Shown: positions 10,801-22,800 of the stretch, one piece after another
Position numbering within the stretch: the first letter of the stretch is position 1
Layout: each line of letters starts with the position of its first letter
DNA from: Mnemiopsis leidyi
Lineage: Eukaryota; Ctenophora; Tentaculata; Lobata; Bolinopsidae
Direction of reading: 5' to 3'
Assembly: GCA_000226015.1 (NCBI GenBank)
Contig: JH152800.1
Location: 303,976 to 334,283, forward strand
DNA length: 30,308 nucleotides
Made by a program: the position numbers and the translations under genes
Notes under the pieces: generated by a model
The model's input: only the letters and a program-made list of their open reading frames with translations
Database searches by the model: none
What the model was told of the DNA's origin: nothing

Positions 10801-13800
10801 ACTGATACATAGACCTTTAACTGTGGCGGATTTTTAATCTATCTTCACGAACTTGAAAAAAAAGATCGCTGATTTTGTGCATCTCTCCTAGCTCGTAATT
10901 ATTAATTCTTGACCGATTCAATCAATGATCCATTCATAAACTGCAACATTGACACGTATCTCAAATAACCTACCTGTAACGTATCTTACATATATGCTGT
11001 ATCTTACATATATGCTGTCGAGTCAATGGTAAGCTCGCCAAAATCAACATTTAACTTGGGTTTTTAGATCCCATTAGTCTGGAGTCGGGGCATTTTTATC
11101 AGGCGGGAAAATTATAAATCACCCAACCAGGTGCCAGATTTTCTAATAAAGCATTAAATATCTAAATACGTTACGCGAGTCGCAAATTTGCCAGAAATCA
11201 AATTGCACTTTCAGGGCTGGAAGCTTCATCATAAATTCTACCGAGTTATGCGAATATTTGACGATTGAGCTTCGACCAGTGCTTTATTGCTGGACATTAA
11301 TGGGTTAATAACGGTCTTGACATGTGTTCAGGTGCACCCAGTTTAATCCTCACACGTTTAAATATCGCAGAATATCCCGCTCACGCATGTTTTAAATATT
11401 CGGCCACCCCAAGATCTGTCTAGTCAGCTATAATCGGAAGGTTGGTTTTATCAGATTCATGATGTGCAATGTGGAATTTTCAGCTGATCATCGTCACAGT
11501 TTGCCACAGACTTCCGTTGTGTTTACAGTATGTATGTCCCTGCAAATTCCCGCCTAAAGTTTATATCACGACATAAGTCCATTTTGTTTCACCCTGTTGT
11601 TCCGGCCCCACATGAGTTACAAAATAGCAATCCTTTAGGCACGTTAACCGCACAGAGGCTAGAGCGACATACTATCAGTCACAAACGCAAAGCGTGCCTC
11701 CAGCCAAAAGAGACACGGGACTATTAGTATCCTTTTAATGTAAAAATAATGTGTCTTCTTGGTTGCCAACATCAGATTTGCCGTCCAATTTTACCTTAAA
11801 TTGCTTGTCTAACTTTTCATCTTGCTAAACATCGGTAATTTTCATACTATTTCGACCATAAGAAGTCAATAATTGCCAAATTAAATATGGTCTTTGGATT
11901 TCGGCACTGTAACCATCTGATTTGTCATCAAATTTTACGTCGGAATGCTGGTCCAACTTTTTTCTAGCTCATTGGTGAAAATCTTTAATTTTGGGCCTTA
12001 AATGGTGTTATTTGGGGGTAATGTGATAAATCTACCAATTGAATTCAGATTTCTCGTTATATTTTACATCAAAATGAATAAGAAATTCATAATAATAATG
12101 AGTCCGTCGTATTTTCTGTCGTGGTTGCCGCCACCCAAATGACTACAAACCAAGGCCTGATGTAGGACTGTTTAGTTAAACCTACGTGGAAAAAACATAG
12201 GTGACATAGTCCTTGCTTTACGAACGTCTTGTTGCAGAGGGTGACGTTTTCTATCTATCCGAGGACATCCCAGCCTTTTCTTTCTCTTAAAGATCTCCAA
12301 ATTAGACTTAAAAATCATTTAAATTTCTAACGAAAAATCCCTCAACCCAAGTAGTTCTTATCACTATTTTTAGCTGGGTGTATGCTTAAAAACTGTTCTT
12401 TAGAAAAACGCGGCTATGAACTGAGTGTTATGTTACTAATATGATTTGCAGAAAACCAGCGAGATATTCAATAATATCATTGTCTCTCTGTAAGCTCCAA
12501 GGTCAACGCGTAGCTAGCAATTATTATTGGAGTGCAACTAAACGACTGTGAAGCCCAACAATATGGTCATAGAATGCAACAAATCAGAAAACCGACAGTG
12601 ATTGGTTTGATGTTTGTTGTAATCGTATATCATAAGGATTATTAGTCGCGCCCTCAAAGCCAAGCACTGAATCGCAACAACCTCTTGTGTCTGTAAAACA
12701 CTGAAAATAGCTGCGTCCAATCGTTAGGGATCATTTCTATACATTCTTCATCGTTCTTAGCCTACCACGGGAAAAATCATTAGTCATGCGGCTTAACAGA
12801 TTACATAAAAGGCCGTATGGGCCAACAATTATCTTACCATATTTACTTATGATTTGTCAGTTGCCTTACGACGATTGACGATCTTTCCAATAGAACATTC
12901 CAATAGAATCTAGAGTATTCTCGGGTTTCCTAGCTTGTGTGTGAAATTTTGACAATTATCTGCCTGGAGCTTCGTAAAGAAACCATCGGCATGCCGAGTT
13001 CTTTACTATGTGTTTAGGTAAGGGTGATTATTTAAGGACCAATTTTGCATGTTTTTAAACAAATTTATCCACCTAGTAAAGGAGATTATTTTGTTCACAA
13101 CAATTTCCGAACCAAACGGAATTATTCTTCTCCGTGGCTCATTATAACTGTACGATCGGATAATTGTTAAATATGAGTCGCATCAGAAGCCAAGTTCAAC
13201 AGCGTTTTTGTTATTCTCTTCTTGACTAGAGTTAAGACAAAGGATTTAATGGACATTTATCAATTCATTCCATTAAATCCTTTGTCACGAGTCAAGAAGA
13301 GAATAACAAAAACACTGTTAAAAACTGCTCATTAATGTCACATTTCATATTCAATTCTTATCCTACTTATCTAAGGTTTGAAGATAACGTGCTTCTATGG
13401 CCCATTAGTTAAGTACAAATTGATATATCTTAGCAAAAGCAATAGCTTCGACAGTTGGGTATCACCGTGAGCTAAGTGTTTCGCAAGTGGATGCTGGAAA
13501 ATAATATTAACCGTGAAACTTCCGGCACATTAACCAAATATAAGTTGAAATTAGTATTACAAAAGTTTTAATGGTACATTTTAGAGGCCGTTGGGATAGC
13601 AACTGCAAGCTTAATCTTTGTCTGATTCGTGATGCAAATTGATTACAAAATACCGTTGAAAGTTTTTAACATTTTTTGACGTTCGCTGTATTTCAATATT
13701 CAAAAGAAGATGAAAATTTAGCACCCGACTGCGACCAAGCATAGCGGGCGAAATTCTCGTTCTACTCCTTCCTTATTTTCTCTCGGCAACTTTACTCAAT

Positions 13801-16800
13801 CCATGTTTTTAATTGTACACATTTGTCTTAACGAATAACCTTTAATCACAACTGAACAGCGCTTTTCCCTGTGAATAATTAAAGTTATCCCATCGATAGA
13901 ATTGGAATACGTTTATCTTTTTAGTCTTACACACTTATACTCATGAAAAAAATGCATTATATTTGGGGCGATCATAAAAAACAATGCCTTTCCCATCTTT
14001 AGAACGCAGAAACCGTGATATCTCGCAAAAAAACCTTTGTTGCTCCCATCCGGTGTTAGTACCTGCGTCAATGTAACATCACCATGTCCCAAAGAACAAT
14101 AAGAATATTACCGACGAACAAAGATGCGGTTCTTATATCTTACTGTGAGTATCAGAGCCAGTATTTGATTCAATAGAGCCGCAGTAGAGCTGGCAGCGCT
14201 GCGCTGGATCGGACTTACTTAAGCATTATAATATGGTGATATTAGGTCGTTCGAAAAAGATTGTCAGTAGTCGAATAAATCAGCTGATATAGTTAGACGG
14301 TGCAAAATTTCAATGTTTTTGGGCAACATAATCTCCATTAACTTCAGTTACACGTTCTCAGTGGTCACACAGCTTCTTAAGTTGGTCCATCAGGATGTTT
14401 TCTGACATCACCATTATGCTCCGCTGAATGGCGGCCTTGACATCTTCTGGGCCCTAAAAACATAATTTCTAAGGTTCCGCTTGATTGCTCTTAACATATA
14501 TCGGTCGAGGAGGTCTAAAACTGGAGGATAGTGTGCCTGGTGAACAACTGAGATTCCGTTCTGTTTGCGATAAACTTGCAAGATAGTGGCTGAGAGAGAT
14601 GCGCATGGTCCATTCGGAGGTGTGAATTTCTCAGAGAAAGTTTGTGTGTTCTGAGTCCCATAAACCTTTTAGATGTGTCCTTTAGGTACCTAATCATAGT
14701 GGTGGCATCAATAGTTGTACCTTGGGGCATCACCGATAATGAAAATGCAAGTGAACCCGATTAAACTCATTGTTTTCTTCTTTGTTAACTTTGACTCACA
14801 TCTGTCGGTTTCGGGCCTTTTTTGCAGATCCAAACTCTACCCTTGTACTTTTGAGACCACAAAAACCAAGGTTCGTCTTCAATGGCATAGTTTGACCCCA
14901 TATACTGCAGACCCTTGGTGTTGAACAGCTCAAGTAACGGTCTGCAACATGCCACCCAAGCTGTTTTGTTGCTCTTTGACAAAAATGAGGTACCCAGAAA
15001 GCATGCACGTTTCTGAGGTTAATATTCTTAGTTAGAATATCAAAAAAGAATGTCTTTGGTATAGAAAGGCGTAAGGCAATATCAGTGCATGATAATCATG
15101 AGTTTTGAGTTTTTATTCGCTTTACTTTCCTGATTGCTGCAGTGGTACAGGTCACAATTGGTCTACCAGGGCTTGTCCTCTTTTCCTGGTGTAATCGGCC
15201 ATTCAAGATATCTGAAATCCAACGGAAAACAGTCCTTTCGTTAGGGCTAGCATCCCCGTGAACCGCTACGAGCTCAATATGACTGTCTGCAGCAGATAGA
15301 CCCATCTTGTGTTGAGTCAAAACATTGAAACGAAAATCACGATTCATCTCATTCAGCGGAGGTAGAAAATGAAATCAAAAAGCTTAGCTTAAAGGGCTGT
15401 TAAATATCAACCCTTATCCTAAAAATCACTTATCTTTACCTAAAATTGCCTGATAAAACCGATCCTGGTAACGAAATTTTACACAGACTTTTACTTTTGG
15501 AATAAAACGCTCACTGACAATCTTTTTCGAACGCACTAATATATCCCCAGCGGAAAGTTGGCTTTTATGTTATGTTACAAAATACTTTGTGGCATCGCCT
15601 ATTCCAGCTTTCCAGTTAAGATATCATTGGTGTTCGTTAAATTCATCGAAATTTAATGCAAGTACTTATTCGTAAATTTGATTTAGGATCACTCAAGTTG
15701 CGCACTTAATTAGGTACTAACGTCTGACAAAAAGTATATCGAACCATTTCAAATTATCTCCTAGCTTTCGTCTTCAGACAAACTTGATTTCTACCTCCAA
15801 TTCGGGCATTGCCCGGCAATTGTCGTTACTTTTTAATGATCTTAATTATTCATTATTGGGAGACAATCTTAAGAAAGGCGTGAATTAACTACCTTTTTAA
15901 ATATTTTCTGACGACTAACACATGCTGCAAATAATTCTTCGGTAGCTCTCAGGAGTCAATAGTGTCCATTTCAATCTCAACAGTGAGAGTTCGATTCAAC
16001 TTGGTGTCACTCTAAACCATTATTTTACAGCATCAGCAGTACCTAGTTCTTTCTTTCGTAAATCACTGTATGCTCATTTGAAATATTAAGACTTACCACC
16101 CAATACTGCACTGGTTCTCACTTGAAAGTTTTCTTTTAAGCCTATTCATTATTGCATTATTGAACACTAAATCGCGAACAATTTGGCGCGTTATTTCCAA
16201 AACTCAGGCGAACTAAGTCATCTAACGGGGGTAGAGCTTTCGCTAATAAGAAAAATAGTTTCTAGGACCAACAATCGTGTGCAGCATGTGGAAGCAAACC
16301 GCTAAGATAATATCACTCAATGAAAGGCGGAGTTTTCAACTTTGCATGGTAGGTTACATTCAAAATGCTTGAGTAGCTATAGGATCATTATGATTCGTAT
16401 GAGCACAGCTACTTAGTAATTTGTAGTGTATGAAATTATTAAAGTGAAACTTTTTTCTTAAGGTGTCCAATACTCAAAAAGCTGTACAATTTTTACAATC
16501 GAAACATAACTTCCTTTTTTTATAGAAAATTCTCGGTGTAACGATTAACGAATAACGATGTACCAGTCGAACTTCAAAGCGTCACATCATCAATAAACCT
16601 TAGACCAAGTATAATTGTGAAAACTATCAACTTGCAAAATCTTCGACCACGTGCCCTTGCTACTGTACGCATACTTCTCATGTTCTTAAATCTAAGTAGG
16701 TATATTCTACTAATATCAATAATGAGGTTCTGTATTTTCCAAGTCCCATCCAAGCTCGAATGACTTAATTTAGTGTGACGATAAGATTTGTATTTCTTCC

Positions 16801-19800
16801 TCATTGCTCTTTAAGAAGCTCAAGGTAAGAGCAAGAAATTGCGATTTTAGTATTGCAATATTGCACGCAAATCGTTCCTTCGCACGACTTGCGTGCTTTA
16901 CTAATCATTTTTCCAAATCGATGCAGTAAGTTGATCCTTTTGCGGGTTTCACGTCATTACTTTACGTTCTAGAATTTGCACGCAATGCTGGCACGCCTAG
17001 TAGAGATAGAAATACTCAGACTACCGAGGTACATAAGAGAAGGTATATTACTTTGGTAACATCAAAGTTTATAGTCATAAAGTTTGTCGATCTACTAACT
17101 TCCTGAACATGACAAATTCTGAAGAGGTTTCTTTGGATAAGTAGATTGTGGACGTTTACTTTTGTTAAACTTTAGCTTTGCAATCTACAAGTACTTGCCG
17201 TTGATAAACCGATTAACTTGTGTTTCTCTAACAAAACTTAGCTCGTTGTGATATTTAAAAACAATATCTAAAGTTAAAAACAGTAAAACATGATTTATTA
17301 TATGTATGCTATATTTTTAACTTCAATACTCCAATATAACTGTGGAATAAAAAATGTAGAACAAGATGTTTCGCTATTGCTAAAAAGTTATCCTGTTCAG
17401 TTGTCCTGTTTAATTATCCTCTTTTAAAACGAGCTTTTACCGCGAGGAAGATGTGATTAATCACAGTTATCTCGACAACTGAAATTAACTTCAAATATGC
17501 ATGATATGTGCGGGACTGAATCTTATCATGCGCCACGTGGGCGTGAACTTTTAACGACACGTTTTTGAAAATTGGACAAGATTGAACCACCTGCATCATT
17601 AAAGCTGAGAGTCAAAGTTTTTAAGTAAAATATCGCATAGTGTTCGATTGGTTAGGATAATAGTGCGATTTTTATTTTAAATTCTGTTTGATAAGTTCAG
17701 TTATAGAGTTTTAAATAAACTTTGGCTTTCTGATGTCGGCCAGCTCTCTGTAATTGTAGAGCCCCTTCAAAATCTCTGAAAATGGTGCACTTTGATTAAT
17801 TAATCACGTGATATTAAAATACATGCTGCTATGATTGAAACCGGCTCGATTGTACGCTTCATAGATATTGGTTTTTAATTTGACGATCCAGGTTGAGCTC
17901 TCAGTGTTTTTCGGTGCATTTTCCTTATTTTGTGGAATTGCCGATTTGCTTGTCCGCAAATACTTTTAAGTTGCGTGTAAATGTATAATGGCATCCGCAA
18001 CGCTGCAAGGAACGTATGGGATTATAATTTGATAACTACATAAGATTATCATTAAAAGCCGTGGCGGGTTTCCGTGCACTGGATAAAACCGTAGTTAGGC
18101 GGATTGCCTATATCGACTTGTTGGTTTGTAATAATCTCGGATTGTAATGTGGGAAAGTGTCCCCTTTAACGCTAAGAGTAGGTAAGCCTCGTAATTCAGT
18201 AATTTGTAATTTATTTAGCAATGTTGCAACAAGTTGGTAAGTGAGTGAGTAATTTAATGATAAGTTTTTAAGGTTATTTAAAAGTCTATACTCCAATGAT
18301 TGTTTTAACTGGACTCACAGTCGTCAAATTTCGATAATTAACAACTAGTTACACCACTTGAAATGTTCCTCCCCAAATCAATGACTGATGACAGAAACTT
18401 GATCATCATTGAGCTAAAGACTACTGTCATACATCACGCAGATGCATGTTTATTATTAAGATAATTGTTATCAAAATTAGCCCGAGAATAACCAAGATCT
18501 GTGCCCCAGAGTATTCTGAGGTAGATGTATTTTCCATAGAAAAAATCTTGCAAAAAACATACCAGACGTTCCGTTGGAGAGCTCGACGATAAAGGCGGGA
18601 GGTAGAAAGTGAGGTACTGGTTGTGGGGAGGCGGGCAGTGGGAGGGTCGGGGGACTGTCCGCAGGAAATGAGGGGGGTTCCGTCATCAGCAACCTGCACG
18701 TGTGGGAGAAGTAATAGGTTTCAGTTATTGTTGAGTTGGGTAGTAATCCCCCGTTATACCCCATATAAACGGTATGCAAGTATCTGCACTGTGACAGCTG
18801 CCTGATAGCTATATATGGTTTCTAATCGCAAATCTAACAATGCCGTCAAGATGCCAAATTGATCTGTTACGCAAATGGAGGTAAAGGGACGGGGGCTATC
18901 AGTATTGCCTAACACACTCGGACAATCATCATACCCATCACATTGGCTAATGTGCGATCGCTCTCTAGCATTATTAACTCATTAGAGTGTTTGAGTGGTG
19001 TAATTAACTGTCACACAATACGTCAAGTGTTTGTCAAGTTTAGTTGCTATTGGTGGAATAGACAGTGCAGGTAGTCGCAATCATTGATTTGGTTCTTATT
19101 GATTTGCTGATTCGTTTCTCGCCATAGCACTATGGCAGGAGGAGTTTGTCTATCTTGAGGTTAAAAGTTGAAAATTCATCAGTCGTGTGGCTCAATATTC
19201 AGATTAAAGTTTAGAGTAATTGTCTGGAGTTGAAGCATAGATGTTTATATTTCGTGTTAAATCCGCCCTACAGCCACCTCGGCACCTCTAGAATAGGTAC
19301 CCTCCAGAACAGGTACCCTCTAGAATCTAAGGTACCCTCTAGAATAGGTACCATCTAGAATAGGAACCCAAAACAAATTTTTCCTTGCATCCCGGTTTTA
19401 CCTGTACAAAGTCGTGTTTTTGTGCTTTGCTCCCGCTTCAAACAACTGAGGATGACGGGAAGCTATCAGAGCCAAACTGCTGACTTGCAAGTCTCGATAC
19501 CGGTCTTCGTCCCAAACTTGGAGAAGAGGAACCACGTTCATCCGCAAACAAACGGGCAGTTGGAAATCACCATGGTAACGCGTCATAACCACATGGAACA
19601 TCTAAAATAAGGAAGTAAGGCAGTAGCTATCACGGCGACATCGTTATTCAAAGCTATAACGACCAGAATATTGCCATGCCTTTACTTACAATACCTCTAC
19701 TTACCATGCCTTTACTGACTGCCTTCTTAATTGTTTGATTCTTCGTTAGCTTACTTAAACCTTACATGTATTTACATATCACATACTTAGTTAAACCTTA

Positions 19801-22800
19801 CATATATAGTTACATATAGTTACATATAGTTACATATAGTTCAATATCACATACTATCTTGGCTCCTTGAGCTGTAAGAAGTAAGAAGAACTGAAGAAGA
19901 CAACCCGAAGATTGCACCTACCGCTATATGCAGAGCTTGTTGATCAGTGTAGTTTCTCCCAGTAAGATGCTCCTCACCAAAGTTGCAGACGGAACAGACA
20001 AACTTGCTTGACTCGCCACAAAGTAGCGGTTTTTTCACACAGCTCACACATGCCTGAAAGTTGAGTAAAGCTAGTCTAGGTATTTTCTTTGTGTTATTAA
20101 GTAAGTTTTAAAACAACCCTACAAACCCTTAGATTTGGCAGGATTGTCTCGCTGTTCAAACATAATAGTAAATTGACCCCGGCCCTTGTTCTTTTGTTCT
20201 TTGTATTGGTAGGTTATGCTGTGGTTTGTTTTACAGATTGGCAAATCCAGAGAGTAAATCGATTGGATTTTCTTGCCTCTCGGAATGCACCGCTCTCTAT
20301 GTGGGATAATCACCCGAGCTTGCTTTTAAATCCGCATGTCCAAGTTCCAACACCCTTTGATTAAAATCCCTAAGCAATCTTAAGACTGGTTTGTTTTTGA
20401 ATGCTATTCTGTTTTCCTTTTGAATACCTTCTCAACAACGCTATAACTTTGACGAGAACCTGTTAAAATCATAACTGAAAAACGAACTTTTTTGTCCCTG
20501 CTTTTATGCGAAGCAAATAAGCAAACTAAAGGTTTAAGTTGTCAAAATTTTACAACAAAAGAAGTTAATGCCGTTTTTTGAATTTTAGGAAAAAATGCCA
20601 ATGCCAATTAACCATTTTTGGTGTTGCAACTGTTTTTTTCGAGGGGGCACCCCAAACTTTCAACTTTTTATGTTAAGAGAGGAACGGAATTTGAGCTTTT
20701 AACTTTAAGCATCCCACAGTCCGCCTTACTATGTTTTCAATAAACTTGAAACGTCAGTTTGTTGTTGCCAACACAAAATTAATATCGAAATAATAAATGT
20801 GGCGTTTTCTTGTGAATATCCAAAGATATCGAGATTAATTTTGTCGTTTAATCCCATCAATGAATTTTGTTGTTTAATCCTTTCAATGACAATTGAGATG
20901 AGTATCTAAACAACGTTTAAATGTCTTTTTAAAGTCGCTAATGCCATTATGAGGTGCCTTTAAGAGGTGCCTTAAAGAGGTGCTAAAAACTTCGTCGGAA
21001 ATGGCACAGATTTTTCTCTTATTAAGGTAAATACTGATTAGAAGGGGAGTTACTGACTACTGTATACACGAAATTTAATTAGACGCTTGGTAATTGGTTG
21101 AGGCAAAGTATATACATTTCTCATGCATATTAGCATAACCCGACCAAGGTCAGCACTTTTAGTTTCGACCAAATGAAGGGAAGTTCCCTCGCAGAATTCC
21201 GACCAGCACTGAATTCCGATTTCAGCAAGGAAAATTTGCGCATTGAATTCCGACTTGCACTGAATTCCGAAGCGGTACACGGAATTCCGACTCGGGAGAT
21301 TGATGATATTTTGTTATTGATATTCATTGAAGTAAATCATAAGTTTGAAATTATCATGAAATATTACAATAGCAATAATGTAACATCATGAATTTCTAAA
21401 TAACATTCCAAATAGCAGTAAGATAATCAACAAGATCAAAACTCTCAAATTCATCAACGATCCTCTTCAGCTTCTCATCGTAGATAGTCCACTATCTAGA
21501 GGGGGCTGTCTCATCAAGTGTTGAGTCATTTCAAAGTCTATTGGGTGCTGCTGCGCTGCCGCTTTACTGTGTATCGAACCATCATGTACTGTGCATGGTG
21601 TTAAGGTCACAGTTTACGTATTTCTTCCGAGAACCGTGCGCTACAATTTAGGAATTGAGGTACTCAGAATTCCGTCAAATTAGGAAGTCCGTGCCGCTTG
21701 AATCTGTTAATTGAATTCTGTTTCAAGGTGGTTACCTATCATTCGTTGAGATAGAAATCAGGGACTAATTATCCTCAGAGTGAATATATCAGCAGTTATG
21801 TCAGTAAAATATTATGCTGATTCAGCATGATGTTTTACTGACAGCATATTAATATCGATCCGGTTAGAGCTCGTTAAATTGCCGAATTTCGCGAGTATTT
21901 AAGTCATTTCTACCAGCCGAAATATTACGTTACCTGAACTGTTCAACGAATTGTAACCGCGAATGATATAAGTATAAATCTCACCATTTTCAAATGCATA
22001 GACTTCGTAAAAGCGGCTTTTTTATAATTTTAAATCTTATCTCATACATTGTCAAATGCAGGTTGTTTCTTCTCTACAGTAACACAAACCTGATGGAACC
22101 ACTGCTTACAGTTAAGACATTGCAGCATCTGTCTGTACCAAACTCCAGGACCCATGCAATAGCAGTACAGTCCTTCCTGAAATGTGTCGCACACTTCATC
22201 AGTATGAGAGAAATGACGTCAAAAAACAGGATTGATACATTTTTCATGGTTTTTTCGTGGTTCTTGAAATTGTTTTATATTAAATTTTTCAGAACAAAGG
22301 GGAATGATGCACACGTTCTTTCTTTGTCGTTTGATACAATATGATGATGTAAGATTGCTCAACTCTGAGACAATAACAATAGTATATCAATATAATATCA
22401 ATATCTTCTTTGAGAAGCCACCTACGACACTTAACTCCACAATTATGATTGGATTATGCTAAGCTAGTACGCTAGGTACTTCGACTATCAAATTTGACCA
22501 ATGGCTGGGTAGACATGTCGAGACATACAGTGTGCATTGTGGTCAGATATTATCCCTTGATTTCGTGCTTAAGTCAATTGACTTGGCTAATTAAGGTTGG
22601 TAACATTTTTATCACCAAGTGTTTCTTCAAGTCTCCTAGTTTAATATTGCCAGCTTATTTAAGCTGAAGGTATTGCCACTTCAAAGTTTGTTCAGTTTAC
22701 CCACATTTTTTATTTTTTCCAGATATCTGATACATAAATACATGGTTTTGAATCGCAGATCGCGCTGAATGATGGTACAAAATTTGACTGCCGAAGCAGT

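Larger units (their letters stand above)
9157..18562. other. 9.4-kb Polycomb-like intron
   Basis: No further exon with family homology or fitting phase was found. Contents: AT-rich filler, a 19-bp tandem pair (near 10980-11019), degenerate repeats at 11771-12080, hairpin MITE copy 2 (13145-13325) and the mariner (14242-15539). An AATAAA at 10795-10800 on + is isolated and not attached to any gene. The stretch 15540-18562 shows nothing beyond short palindromic fragments. Confidence 0.7.

Noticed and set aside
15940-16020. GAGTTCGATTCAA resembling a tRNA B box
   Set aside because: No A box, no acceptor-stem pairing and no cloverleaf.
20173-20364. + strand frame with a hydrophobic N-terminus
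   Set aside because: Lies in a Polycomb-like intron with no splice context or family similarity.
21994-22344. 116-codon + strand frame
   Set aside because: Antisense shadow of the PHD2 exon at 22090-22176.
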